Positions 1 to 7,923 of a stretch of DNA of 22,097 nt are shown here, piece by piece. The translations under genes were made by a program, and so were the position numbers. Where the stretch lies: contig DATFDL010000298.1 in assembly GCA_035252155.1 (NCBI GenBank), positions 1 to 22,097 of the forward strand, given 5' to 3'. Each line of letters opens with the position of its first letter. Within the stretch, counting starts at the first letter, position 1. This stretch comes from JAICLL01 sp035252155 (lineage in GTDB: Bacteria; Planctomycetota; Planctomycetia; Pirellulales; JAICIG01). The notes beneath the pieces are model-generated. The model was given only the letters and a program-made list of their open reading frames with translations. It was not told the origin of the DNA and searched no databases.

Positions 1-18
1 ATCAACATGGAAACGTAG
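1..18 (+). CDS. Possible C-terminal end of an upstream gene
   Basis: The first frame reads Ile-Asn-Met-Glu-Thr followed by TAG at 16-18, 26 bases before the next start codon. ABC-2 permeases usually follow the gene for their ATPase closely, so this may be the last codons of that ATPase. Five residues cannot identify a protein; this is inference from position only. Confidence 0.2.
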   Translation: MNMET

Positions 19-44
19 ACACTTTCACTGAGATCGTTTCTCGT

Positions 45-1058
45 ATGAACTTCATAGCCGCTTTACGAGCCATCGGTTGGCTGGTGCGAGACACCTTTCG
101 CCAATCGCTGGCCTACGGAATCTTCTGGATCCTGCTGGGCGTCTCGGCGGTGTGCGTGGCCGTGTGCGCCTCGGTCACCATCGACGGCGCCGTAGTGCTC
201 GACCGCCCTGATGAAAATCGCGACTTTCTGCCCCGCAACGATCCCGACGCCCAGGACCGCCAACGGGCCGAGCAATCGGGCGTCACCGTCGTCGAAGGCA
301 ACATGGCCATCGGGTTCGGCGCGGTTTCGCTGCCTCTGGCCCGCGACGCGCGCGAGTCGGTCCATTTTCTGCAACTCATTTTGGCCGGCGGCGTGGCCGA
401 TACGCTGGGCCTCTTGCTGACGTTGGTTTGGACGGCAGGCTTCTTGCCCGGTTTTCTCGACAGCCGCAACGCCGCGGTGCTGGTGGCCAAGCCGGCCCCG
501 CGCTGGCTGCTGATTGTCGGCAAGTTCATCGGCGTGCTCTCGTTTGTGCTGCTGCACGCGGTGTTTTTTGTCGGCGGCACCTGGCTGGCGCTGGGCGTGC
601 GGACCGGTGTTTGGGAGGTGGCCTATCTGTGGAGCATCCCGTTGCTGCTGCTTCATTTCGCCATTTTTTTCAGCTTTTCGTTGTTGTTGGCGGTTTGCAC
701 TCGCAGCACGGTGGTTTGCGTCTTCGGCTCGATTGCCTTCTGGTGTGTCTGCTGGGGCATGAACTTTGGGCGACACGCCGCGCTGGCCGAAACCTATCAA
801 CCCAGCGAAGCTCAGTTCGGAGGGCACGCCCTGACACTGGTCGAGGCCGGCTATTGGACGCTGCCCAAGCCCGCCGACCTGGGCGTTTTGCTTTACGATG
901 CCTTAAACGCAGCCGATTCGTTCGGCCAATTGGCCGCCTTCGAAAGCGTGCAGCGGCACGGCGATTTCCATCCGGGGCTTTCAATCGCCGCCTCACTGGG
1001 CTTTATGGCGTTGCTGCTAATCGGCGCCTCGCGGCAGTTCGCCACGCTGGATTACTGA
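45..1058 (+). CDS. ABC-2 type transporter permease
   Basis: A 337-residue integral membrane protein. Hydrophobic segments lie near residues 22-45, 110-137, 155-182, 195-218, 220-240 and 311-328, with a hydrophilic, probably extracytoplasmic stretch between the first two (about 46-105). The segment at 139-162, with SRNAAVLVAKPAPRW followed by a GKF helix, resembles the 'lakP.sR..ilgK' element common in ABC-2 permeases, where the permease contacts its ATPase. It would form the membrane part of an export or gliding-type ABC complex; the substrate cannot be told. The partner ATPase should lie just upstream, outside the window. No strong Shine-Dalgarno sequence precedes the ATG. A multi-pass membrane protein is certain; the exact subfamily is not. 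Confidence 0.7.
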   Translation: MNFIAALRAIGWLVRDTFRQSLAYGIFWILLGVSAVCVAVCASVTIDGAVVLDRPDENRDFLPRNDPDAQDRQRAEQSGVTVVEGNMAIGFGAVSLPLARDARESVHFLQLILAGGVADTLGLLLTLVWTAGFLPGFLDSRNAAVLVAKPAPRWLLIVGKFIGVLSFVLLHAVFFVGGTWLALGVRTGVWEVAYLWSIPLLLLHFAIFFSFSLLLAVCTRSTVVCVFGSIAFWCVCWGMNFGRHAALAETYQPSEAQFGGHALTLVEAGYWTLPKPADLGVLLYDALNAADSFGQLAAFESVQRHGDFHPGLSIAASLGFMALLLIGASRQFATLDY

Positions 1059-1063
1059 CCGTA

Positions 1064-1083
1064 GAACGGAATTCATTCCGTTC
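1064..1083. repeat. Palindrome, GAACGGAAT/ATTCCGTTC (family A)
   Basis: A perfect 9-bp inverted repeat around a TC centre (arms 1064-1072 and 1075-1083), six bases after the permease stop codon. It resembles the GGAACG...CGTTCC palindromes at 6920-6941, 6977-6998 and near 18740. A following T-run is absent, so a classical intrinsic terminator is unlikely, although the RNA would fold. Confidence 0.6.
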
Positions 1084-1097
1084 CTGTCAGAAAAAAG

Positions 1098-1126
1098 TTG
1101 CTCTTTGCCCAAACTTCGTGTATCTT
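1098..1126 (+). promoter_or_regulatory. Possible sigma70-type promoter of the MoaD-like/propeller unit
   Basis: TTGCTC (1098-1103) and TATCTT (1121-1126) are separated by exactly 17 bases. The -10 box lies 27 bases before the ATG at 1154. Three of six and four of six consensus bases match, so this is a weak match with ideal spacing. Confidence 0.3.
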
Positions 1127-1153
1127 CCTCGGCTGCCCAAAGGTTGCGGTCTG

Positions 1154-1459
1154 ATGGAAGCCACGACACCCGAGATCCGCGTCGCGATCCCGCCAGCGTT
1201 GCGTCCGCTTTGCGAAGGCGAGGCGCCGTCGCGGCGGGCCGAGCTTTATTTTGCGGCGCGCGACGTGCGCGAGCTGCTTGCCGAGCTCGGGCGGCGGCAC
1301 CCGCGGGTGCATGGGATGCTGTGCGACGAGCGGGGCGAGCCGCGTCCGCATATCAATGTCTTCGTCAACGTCGACCATGTCCGCGCGCGGGCCGGACTCG
1401 ATACGCCGCTGACGTCGGGCGACCTGGTCACCATTTTGCCCGCCGTCTCGGGAGGATAA
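1154..1459 (+). CDS. MoaD/ThiS-family sulfur-carrier (ubiquitin-like) protein
   Basis: A 101-residue protein ending in Val-Ser-Gly-Gly. The C-terminal diglycine, the small size and the SGDLVTILPAVSGG ending are the hallmark of the MoaD/ThiS beta-grasp family, in which the terminal glycine is adenylated by an E1-like enzyme and then carries sulfur as a thiocarboxylate or is conjugated to a target. An internal HINVFVNVDHVR stretch fits the strand that precedes the ending. No MoaE, MoeB/ThiF or thiamine gene is nearby, so neither the molybdopterin nor the thiamine role is supported by context. The ATG at 1154 fits the family length; an open frame continues upstream through the permease gene in a different frame and is not coding. 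The next gene starts four bases after the stop codon. Confidence 0.8.
   Translation: MEATTPEIRVAIPPALRPLCEGEAPSRRAELYFAARDVRELLAELGRRHPRVHGMLCDERGEPRPHINVFVNVDHVRARAGLDTPLTSGDLVTILPAVSGG
1451..1455 (+). promoter_or_regulatory. Ribosome binding site GGAGG inside the diglycine codons
   Basis: The two terminal glycine codons of the MoaD-like gene are GGA GGA. They form a GGAGG Shine-Dalgarno sequence seven bases before the ATG at 1463, so the end of one gene supplies the ribosome binding site of the next and the two are probably translationally coupled. Confidence 0.7.
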
Positions 1460-1462
1460 CTC

Positions 1463-2557
1463 ATGGCTGGTCGTGTGGTGGTCGCGGTGGGAACAAAGAA
1501 GGGCATGTTTGTGTTGGAAGGCGGAACGTCCGCGCGGAAGCTCGAATTGCGCGGGCCGTTCTTCCCCGGCCAAGGCGTGAATGCCATTCTGATCGACCGC
1601 CGCGGACGCACGCCCCGCATCGTCGCCGGTCCTAGCTCGGCATGGTTCGGCACTACCATCCAAATCAGCAAGGATCTCGGCAAAAAGTTCAAACCGACCC
1701 AATCGGCCCCCGCCTTCGCGGCCGACGATGGACGCACGCTTAAGAACATCTGGTCGCTGGCCCCCGGCGGCGACGGCGCCGACTATCTCTGCGGCATTGA
1801 GCCGGCGGCGCTGTTCCGCAGCGGCGACGGCGGCGATACCTGGGAGAAAGTGCCCGGCATCACCGACCATGCTCACGCCCGCCAATGGCACCCCGGCAAC
1901 GGCGGGCTGTGCATGCACACCATTTTGCATCACGGCGGCGCGCTGCACCTGGGCATCTCGACGGGCGGCCACTACGCCAGCCGCGACGGCCAGCAAAGCT
2001 TCGCGCCGGAGAATGCGGGCGTGGGCGCCGGCTTCATGCCCGACCGCTTCCCCGAGTTCGGCCAGTGCGTGCACAAAATCGCGGCGCACTCCGACCGGCC
2101 GGAGCGGCTCTACATGCAGAATCACGGGGGCTTTCCCGAGGACAACATGTTGGGCGTGCTCCGCAGCGACGATGGCGGCCGAAGTTGGCAAAGCATTTCC
2201 AAGGGCCTGCCCAGCGATTTTGGGTTTCCGATCGCGGTGCATCCGCACGACCCCGACACGGTGTATGTAGTGCCGCTCGAAGCCCCCACGCGCACCTGTC
2301 CGGGCGGGCGGCCCGCGGTCTGGCGAAGCGAAAGCGCGGGCGATCGCTGGCAGCGGCTGGCCGACGGCTTGCCGAAGAAGGACGCCTGGTTCACGGTGCT
2401 CCGCGATGCCTTCGACATCGACGATGGCCGGCGTCCATCGCTCTGGTTCGGCACGACCACCGGTCAGCTCTGGCGTGGCCGGGAGGGCGGCGAATCGTTC
2501 GAATGCGTCAGCACCTCTTTGCCGCCGATTCATTGCGTCAAGGCGGCGGTCGTTTAA
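1463..2557 (+). CDS. Asp-box (BNR/sialidase-like) beta-propeller protein
   Basis: A 364-residue protein with six evenly spread Asp-box motifs (S-x-D-x-G-x-x-W/F, some degenerate) near residues 69-76, 120-127, 173-180, 235-242, 289-296 and 339-346. Asp boxes mark the turns of the blades in sialidase, Vps10 and YCF48-type propellers, so a six-bladed propeller is likely. The catalytic Arg triad and RIP motif of true sialidases are not evident, and a glycosidase role should not be assumed. There is no signal peptide (it starts MAGRVVVAVGTKKGMF), so it is probably cytoplasmic. It is co-transcribed with the MoaD-like gene and shares its ribosome binding site, which suggests that the propeller is a partner or target of the carrier. 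Annotated family members are often called exo-alpha-sialidase or WD40-like. Confidence 0.8.
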   Translation: MAGRVVVAVGTKKGMFVLEGGTSARKLELRGPFFPGQGVNAILIDRRGRTPRIVAGPSSAWFGTTIQISKDLGKKFKPTQSAPAFAADDGRTLKNIWSLAPGGDGADYLCGIEPAALFRSGDGGDTWEKVPGITDHAHARQWHPGNGGLCMHTILHHGGALHLGISTGGHYASRDGQQSFAPENAGVGAGFMPDRFPEFGQCVHKIAAHSDRPERLYMQNHGGFPEDNMLGVLRSDDGGRSWQSISKGLPSDFGFPIAVHPHDPDTVYVVPLEAPTRTCPGGRPAVWRSESAGDRWQRLADGLPKKDAWFTVLRDAFDIDDGRRPSLWFGTTTGQLWRGREGGESFECVSTSLPPIHCVKAAVV

Positions 2558-2567
2558 CAGCGGCCTC

Positions 2568-2592
2568 CGGAGGATGGCCTTCCAGGCCGTCT
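2568..2592. repeat. 25-bp dispersed repeat, copy 1 (family B)
   Basis: This stretch, containing GGATGGCCTTCCAGGCC, is the exact reverse complement of 18773-18797. Here it lies in the 48-bp gap between the converging propeller and amidase genes. The core GGCCT-TCC-AGGCC can fold on itself. Confidence 0.85.
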
Positions 2593-2605
2593 ACCCGCGG
2601 CACTG

Positions 2606-4369
2606 TCAATCGGTGTAGTACTTATCCTCGTCGGGGAGCTCTTCGCCCGCGAGAATCTCGTCCTTTTGCGGCAGGAATTGATCGAGCGGCGGCCGTGCGG
2701 TGAGTCCAAAAGCCCGCTGGCAAGCGTGGGCGAGCGCCAGTAGGGTGCTCTCGTCGTAGATGCGGCCGATCATCCGTTGCGCTTTCGGCGACAGCAAGCC
2801 GTTCTCCTCTTCGAACTTTCTCGGAAGCACGGCCATCGGATGCCCCGTCAGATTGCCATACCACTCCCATCGGTCATCAGGATGGTCGCCCAAAGGCGAT
2901 TCGTCGCAAAGATAGACGTCAACGGTCTGCATCAGCTCGTCAAATCGCTGCATGATGCTGGCCCTCAACCGATTCAGTCTCAAATAATCGGCGGCCGTTA
3001 GAAAATGGCCAAGCAAAAAGAACCGAGGCCAACCTTTCACGCCCTTGGGCTCGCCGCGACGCGTGAGATGCTCGAACGCGGCGGCCGACTCGCAGGCGAC
3101 CAGCCCGACGCTGATTTCATTCTTCGACAGTCCGTAGTCCAAAGTGGGCGGTTCGACGGGGACGAGCTTCACCCCGAGTTCGCGCAGGACTCGAAGCTGA
3201 TCGCTGTTGTCATATTCCGCGCCTTTTTCGACATACCCCACTCGAATCGTGGAGACGTCCCGCGACGACGGCTAGACGTAGGGGCGGTCGACTGAGGCGG
3301 CGTCGCGCGGGTCGGCGCCGTGAATCGCGGCGAGAACCAAACCGCAGTCGTCAATGTTGCGGCAGATGGGTCCAATCTTGTCGAACGACCAACAGAGTTG
3401 CATGCAGCCATGTCGGCTCACGCGGCCATAAGTCGGTCTCAATCCCGCGGCGCCGCAGATGACGGATGGCGTGATGAGGCTTCCCGTGGTTTCGGTGGCG
3501 ATCGAAAAGCCGACGAGTCCGGCGGTTGTCGCCACGGCCGACCCCGATGACGAACCCGCTGCGTGTTGGCGGGGATTCCAGGGATTGCGGGTGATGCCGC
3601 GATACCACACAATCGAGCCGCCGGCCAAGGTGTTTGTGGCCAATTTCGCCACCAGCACCGCGCCGGCTTTTTCCAGCCGTTCGGCGACCGCCGCCTTCAC
3701 GTCGATCACGCGATCGCGAAATTGGCCAACGCCCCACGTCGTGGGATAGCCGGGATAGGAAATGATGTCTTTGACGCCCCAGGGGATACCGTGCAGCGGT
3801 CCTCGATCGTTCTTAGCTCGCAGTTCTCCATCGGCGCGCTCCGCTTGCTTCAGCGCCAGGTCGTCCATATAGGTCACGACGCATTTGAGCAGCGGGTCGT
3901 AGTGCCGCAGCCGCTCGAGATAGAACTTCGTCAACTCCACCGACGAAATCTTTCGATCTCGCAGCAGTTTGCCGAGCTGCCGAAGGGAAGCGAACGCCAA
4001 ATCCTCATCGGAGCCGGGCCATGAAAGCGGATCGAAATCCAGCGTCGAAGGTATCGCGACCTCGTAACCGCGCGGATCGGGATGCGCCGCGGGACTGGCC
4101 AGTGGAACGAACCGCAGGCCCGGAAGCAGTGAATTGTCGAGTTCGATCGCGCGAACGAATTCCAACTCCTCTCGCGCCTCGCTGAGCGCCTTGACGACGG
4201 CTTCCCGTTGCGGCTCGGTGAGCTTGATGCCCGCCACCCATTCCGCGTCCGCGACCATTTGTGACGAAACAGATCCGTCTACCGCCGTCGCCGCCAACGC
4301 GCGCTGAAAAACGGCCGTGCCAATCCCCATGGACGCCAAAATGGAAAGGGCGCTTCTTCGATGGAGCAT
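2606..4369 (-). pseudogene. Exported amidase-signature enzyme interrupted by one in-frame TAG
   Basis: One continuous minus-strand frame of 588 codons encodes an amidase-signature family hydrolase (Asn/Gln amidotransferase A-type fold), except for TAG at 3272-3274. Before the stop (365 residues): an N-terminal HRRSALSILASMGIG segment resembling a twin-arginine signal, cleaved perhaps after ALA near residue 26; GIPWGVKDI with catalytic Lys200; the Gly/Ser loop GSSSGSA at about 272-278; TETTGS with nucleophile Ser297. After the stop the same frame continues with PSSRDVSTIRVGYVEKG, the usual next block of the family, to the normal C terminus. Relatives commonly have Trp at this point (DRPxxW), so TGG to TAG is the simplest explanation. 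Start: ATG at 4369, with GAGG a few bases upstream. Without readthrough the product would lose its last 38 percent. It faces away from the LarA-like gene. The substrate is unknown. Confidence 0.85.
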
Positions 4370-4556
4370 TCTTGCCTCGCCGGCTTGGTGTGCTTGATTC
4401 GCCGCCGCGTGAGCTGTCCGTCTAGTTCAATAGACGATACGGCCGGGCCCAGGCGAGTGTCAAGAGTTCGCCGGGATTCCCGCTCGGCAACCATTCTCTC
4501 GCAAGCGGGCCCGCTGCCACTAAGGGCGTTCCCTACAGTGAAATCGGCCGTTTCGC

Positions 4557-4562
4557 TATAAT
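4557..4562 (+). promoter_or_regulatory. -10 box TATAAT upstream of the LarA-like gene
   Basis: A perfect TATAAT lies 52 bases before the ATG at 4615, in the divergent gap 4370-4614. The matching -35 is weak (CTACAG or TACAGT at 17-18 bases), so this is a candidate only. No other clear element was seen in this gap. Confidence 0.4.
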
Positions 4563-4614
4563 CAGGGCGTTTCATGGCGCGTCTCCCTATTGAGCATTTA
4601 CCGCACTCTGTTGT

Positions 4615-5844
4615 ATGGCCATTGTTCTTCCTTACGGGAGTGAGTCATCGCTGGCCTTGGAGCTTTTGCCCGAGGCGCTGGTGGCGGCCTTCAACGCGCC
4701 GCACGGCGTGGCCTTGGCCGACCCCGTGAGCGCGGTGCAGGCGGCGGTGCGCGGGCCGCTGGAGTTTCCGCCGCTAAGACAGGCCACCGTGCCCGGCGAC
4801 CGGATTGTGTTGGCGCTCGACGAAGGCGTGCCGCGGGCAGCCGATGTGGTGGCCGCCGTGACCAGCTATTTGGTCGAGGAAGGGACCGAGGCCGATCACA
4901 TCACCATCCTGCAAGCGCCCGCCGAATCCGCAGAGCAAAGCGATCCGCGCGACCAGTTGCCCGAAGAATGGCGCGGCGAGGTCGCGCTGGAAGTCCACAC
5001 CCCCGACGTTTCCGGCAAGCTGGCATTGTTGGGTTCTTCGCGCGATGGCCGGCCGGTCTATTTGAACCGCACGCTGCTCGACGCCGACCTGGTGGTACCG
5101 CTCGGCCGCCTGCTTTGCGAAGGCTCGTTGGGCTATCACGGGCAATATGGCGGCCTCTATCCGACATTTTCGGATGAAAAAACGCGCCAACGGTTTCGCA
5201 AGCCGCGCACCGACGAGGGAGGCCGCAATGGCACGGCCCGGCAACGCGCCGAAATCGACGAAATCGGTTGGTTGCTGGGAACTCAGTTCACCGTGCAGGT
5301 GTTGCCCGGTCCGCGAGATAAATGGCTCGATGTGCTGGCCGGCGAGATCCGCCACGTCTTCGAGCTCGGCGCGCGGCGGTGCGCGGCGGCTTGGACGTAC
5401 GCCGTTCCGCGGCGTGCGAGCCTGGTGGTGGCTTCGCTGTCGGGCGGGCCGGGTCAGCAGACCTGGGGCAATCTTGGCCGGGCGTTGGCCGTGGCTTCCG
5501 AAGCGGTGGCGCCGGGCGGCGCGATCGCACTCTGCACCGAGTTAGCCGAAGAGCCCGGTCCCGCAGTCGCCAGTCTGGCCAACATCGATGATTTCGAGGC
5601 CGCGTTGCGTCGCATTCGGCGGGAGGCCGAGTCCGACGCTTTGCCCGCCGGCGAAATTGCCCGCACGCTCGAAAACGCCAAGATTTATCTGCTCAGCCGC
5701 CTCGATGAAACGACGGTCGAAGATCTGGGCATGGCTTCCGTGGCCGACGCCCGCGAAATGCAGCGACTCGCCCGCCGCCACGAGTCGTGCATCGTGTTGG
5801 CCAGCGCGCAATACGCCGCGGTGGCATTGCAAGAAGGCCCGTAG
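4615..5844 (+). CDS. LarA-like (DUF2088, lactate racemase N-terminal domain) protein
   Basis: A 409-residue soluble protein whose order of elements fits the LarA/DUF2088 family: an N-terminal Rossmann-like half with GDRIVLALDEGVPRAADVV (61-79), then a LLDADLVVPLGRL strand and the loop SLGYHGQYGGLYP (171-183), and a second half near 265-310. LarA racemases carry DHTRP in the first element and a Lys in the FSGGRK loop that binds the nickel-pincer cofactor. Here the first reads DEGVP and the loop has His175 but no Lys, so nickel-dependent lactate racemase activity is doubtful. It is followed after 19 bases by a YgfZ-like gene on the same strand, probably one operon. The ATG at 4615 lacks a clear Shine-Dalgarno sequence. 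Family assignment is moderate; reaction unknown. Confidence 0.65.
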   Translation: MAIVLPYGSESSLALELLPEALVAAFNAPHGVALADPVSAVQAAVRGPLEFPPLRQATVPGDRIVLALDEGVPRAADVVAAVTSYLVEEGTEADHITILQAPAESAEQSDPRDQLPEEWRGEVALEVHTPDVSGKLALLGSSRDGRPVYLNRTLLDADLVVPLGRLLCEGSLGYHGQYGGLYPTFSDEKTRQRFRKPRTDEGGRNGTARQRAEIDEIGWLLGTQFTVQVLPGPRDKWLDVLAGEIRHVFELGARRCAAAWTYAVPRRASLVVASLSGGPGQQTWGNLGRALAVASEAVAPGGAIALCTELAEEPGPAVASLANIDDFEAALRRIRREAESDALPAGEIARTLENAKIYLLSRLDETTVEDLGMASVADAREMQRLARRHESCIVLASAQYAAVALQEGP

Positions 5845-5863
5845 CAGTCCGAGAAATCCAATC

Positions 5864-6835
5864 GTGCCAATTATCACTGACTCCGAACACCAGGCGCTGA
5901 CCCGTGGGGCGGGGCTGGTCGACCTCGCCGAGCGCACCCGCGTCGAGCTGACCGGCGACGACCGCGCGAGCTTTCTGCACAATCTCAGTACGAACGACAT
6001 CAAGGGCCTTGCCGCCGGATCGGGCTGCGAGGCATTTTTGCTCAATGCCCGAGGGCACGTCTTGGGCCATGTGTTCGTGATCTGCCGTCCGCAATCGTTG
6101 GTGATCGAGACTGTGCCCGGCCAACAAGAATCGCTGCTGGCGCATCTCGACCGCTATTTGATTCGCGAGAAGGTTGAGCTGCACCCGCGGACTGCCGATT
6201 GGGGCGAGTTATTGCTGGCCGGTCCGCGGGCCGCCGAGTTGTTAAGTTCGCTGCTAGGCGCGCCGCTGCCGGCAGACCGACTCGCCAATCTCGAGGCACA
6301 ATGGCGAGACCAGCCACTGACAATCGTCCGCGTCGAACTGACTCAGCCGGGCGGCTATCTGATTTTCTGTCCGCAAGCCGCCGCATTGACCGTGGCTGAC
6401 GCGCTGGCGGCACACGGGGCGGTGCGGTGTTCGTCCACGGCGTTCGACACGGCCCGCATCGAGGCTGGCTTCCCCTGGTATGGCCGCGACATCACCGACA
6501 AGACGCTGCCGCAAGAAGTCGCCCGCGACCAATTGGCAATCAGCTTTAAAAAGGGCTGCTACATCGGCCAAGAGACGGTGGCGCGCATCGACGCCTTGGG
6601 TCACGTGAACAAGACGCTGGTTGGCGTGCGCTTCGATCGCGCCGAGCTTCCGCCCGCCGGCGCTGAACTTCGATCGTCGGGCGAAATGGTCGGGCAGATC
6701 ACCTCAGCGGTGTTTTCTCCTCGGCTTGGCTCGGCCCTTGGCCTGGCCTATGTACGTCGTGGCAGCGACCGGGCGGGCGACCAGCTCGAGTCGGCCTTCG
6801 GCGCGGCCGAGGTCGTCGCGTTGCCGTTCGCGTAG
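5864..6835 (+). CDS. ygfZ: YgfZ/GcvT-fold folate-binding protein
   Basis: A 323-residue protein related to YgfZ (IbaG-IscA-YgfZ iron-sulfur maintenance) and glycine cleavage T protein. The diagnostic motif KGCYIGQE is at 230-237, with the Cys232 that is conserved in YgfZ. The N-terminal part shows VELTGDDRASFLHNLSTND (27-45), the GcvT-like 'G.dr..fL..l.t.D' block, and TARIEAGFPWYGRDI at 196-210 precedes the signature. YgfZ proteins use tetrahydrofolate to help maintain certain Fe-S enzymes. The start is GTG at 5864; the same frame is open further upstream but overlaps the LarA-like gene, and the N terminus PIITDSEHQALTRGAGLVDL matches the usual family start. It is 19 bases from the preceding gene, hence probably co-transcribed. 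The family is clear; the client enzyme is not. Confidence 0.85.
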   Translation: MPIITDSEHQALTRGAGLVDLAERTRVELTGDDRASFLHNLSTNDIKGLAAGSGCEAFLLNARGHVLGHVFVICRPQSLVIETVPGQQESLLAHLDRYLIREKVELHPRTADWGELLLAGPRAAELLSSLLGAPLPADRLANLEAQWRDQPLTIVRVELTQPGGYLIFCPQAAALTVADALAAHGAVRCSSTAFDTARIEAGFPWYGRDITDKTLPQEVARDQLAISFKKGCYIGQETVARIDALGHVNKTLVGVRFDRAELPPAGAELRSSGEMVGQITSAVFSPRLGSALGLAYVRRGSDRAGDQLESAFGAAEVVALPFA

Positions 6836-6919
6836 GTCAGGCTTTCCAAACGTTCAGCGAGCGACCGCCTGTTTGCTCCGATTGGTTTTGACGAACAAAA
6901 GCGGTAACGGCCTCTGTAG

Positions 6920-6941
6920 GGAACGGCCTTCGTGCCGTTCC
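6920..6941. repeat. Hairpin GGAACGGC/GCCGTTCC (family A)
   Basis: A perfect 8-bp stem (6920-6927 with 6934-6941) and a 6-base loop CTTCGT, preceded by GTA. It is the first of two related hairpins in the 231-bp gap between the converging ygfZ-like and ymdB-like genes. The rest of that gap (6836-7066) holds no convincing gene; the short open frame there is read through these repeats. Confidence 0.75.
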
Positions 6942-6976
6942 GCTGAGGGGCGGCGCGACGTCCACTCGCCCTTCGT

Positions 6977-6998
6977 GGAACGCCACGGAGGGCGTTCC
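6977..6998. repeat. Hairpin GGAACGCC/GGCGTTCC (family A, opposite orientation)
   Basis: A perfect 8-bp stem (6977-6984 with 6991-6998) with a 6-base loop. Read on the minus strand it has the same plan as 6920-6941: GGGAACG, a TC(C)GT-type loop, then CGTTCC. It is followed on the plus strand by CGTTTTGGGG, so it might assist termination. Confidence 0.7.
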
Positions 6999-7066
6999 CG
7001 TTTTGGGGTAGAATCGCCTTGACTTGATTCGTACAGGGACTCGCTTCGCTCGGCCCACCATATTCT

Positions 7067-7915
7067 TCAACCGTCGCTGTTAGATATCTTCAACGCTTGC
7101 CACTCGCCCCATTCGACGCTCCACGGGCCGCCGGGCTCGATCTTGACCCGCAACCGCCGAACGGCCGTGGCCCGGCCAGTCGCCGGGTCGGCCTCGACCA
7201 GCGTACCGCACATGCGCACATCGCCGGTGGCCACTTCGAAATGCGTCGGGTTGAACGTGCGGGTGGTCTCCATCACGCGATCGATCCGCCGCCCCAAAAT
7301 GCTCGCGTAAGGTCCGGTCATGCCCACGTCGCATTGAAATGCGGTGCCGCCGGGCAAAATCTCTTCGTCGGCCGTTGGCACGTGCGTGTGTGTGCCCAAA
7401 ACCGCCGTCACGCGGCCGTCGAGGTAGCGGCCCATCACCTGCTTATCGCTGGTGGCCTCGGCATGAAAATCGACGACGATCACTTTCACGTTCGGCGGAA
7501 GCTGATTCAGCACGCGGTCGGCCGCTTGCCAGGGGCAATCGACCGGCCGCATAAAAAGCCGGCCCAGGAGGCTGATGACCGCCACGCGTGTGCCGTCGCG
7601 CGCGGTGATAATCATCGACTCGCGGCCGGGTGCGTCGGGCGGAAAATTGGCCGGCTTGACGATGTTCGACTCCGATTCCAGCACCGGCGTGATCTCGCGG
7701 CGGCGGTAGATGTGGTCGCCTAACGTGATGGCATCAACGCCGGCCCCGATTAACTCGCGATAGATTTCGGGCGTGATGCCCGACCCGCCCGCGACGTTTT
7801 CGGCATTGACGATCACCAGGTCGATCCGCTCACTCTGAGCCAAAGGGCGCACGGTCTGGCAAACGGCCTGCCGGCCGGGCTTACCCACAACATCGCCTAC
7901 TAACAAGAATCTCAT
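7067..7915 (-). CDS. ymdB: YmdB-family metallophosphoesterase (cyclic nucleotide phosphodiesterase)
   Basis: A 282-residue protein of the TIGR00282/YmdB family. Visible metal-site motifs are GDVVGKPGR (Asp8), NAEN (Glu39, Asn40), GDH (67-68), DFHAEATSDK (His151) and GTHTHVPTAD (His176, His178), followed by CDVGMTGPY (196-203). In Bacillus subtilis YmdB the position of Asp67 is Asn within GNH, so this is a conservative metal-site variant. YmdB hydrolyses 2',3'-cyclic nucleotides and affects biofilm and motility decisions; its gene lies next to the RNase Y gene there, as here. The start is ATG at 7915 (MRFLLVGDVVG). Another in-frame ATG at 7975 would add 20 residues read through a repeat and is unlikely. 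The 140-bp gap to rny contains a long inverted repeat, so the two genes may not be transcribed at equal levels. Confidence 0.9.
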   Translation of the reverse strand: MRFLLVGDVVGKPGRQAVCQTVRPLAQSERIDLVIVNAENVAGGSGITPEIYRELIGAGVDAITLGDHIYRRREITPVLESESNIVKPANFPPDAPGRESMIITARDGTRVAVISLLGRLFMRPVDCPWQAADRVLNQLPPNVKVIVVDFHAEATSDKQVMGRYLDGRVTAVLGTHTHVPTADEEILPGGTAFQCDVGMTGPYASILGRRIDRVMETTRTFNPTHFEVATGDVRMCGTLVEADPATGRATAVRRLRVKIEPGGPWSVEWGEWQALKISNSDG

Positions 7916-7923
7916 GTCAGCAG

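Noticed and set aside
1073..2533. Minus-strand frame of 486 residues opposite the MoaD-like and propeller genes
   Set aside because: Antisense shadow with His/Arg/Ala-rich low-quality sequence; the plus-strand genes have clear motifs and a shared ribosome binding site.
2606..4369. Frameshift as the cause of the amidase interruption
   Set aside because: Both halves lie in the same minus-strand frame; only the TAG at 3272-3274 separates them.
6837..7070. Minus-strand frame of 77 residues in the ygfZ-ymdB gap
   Set aside because: It is read through the two family A hairpins and has no recognisable domain; it is best seen as translated repeat sequence.
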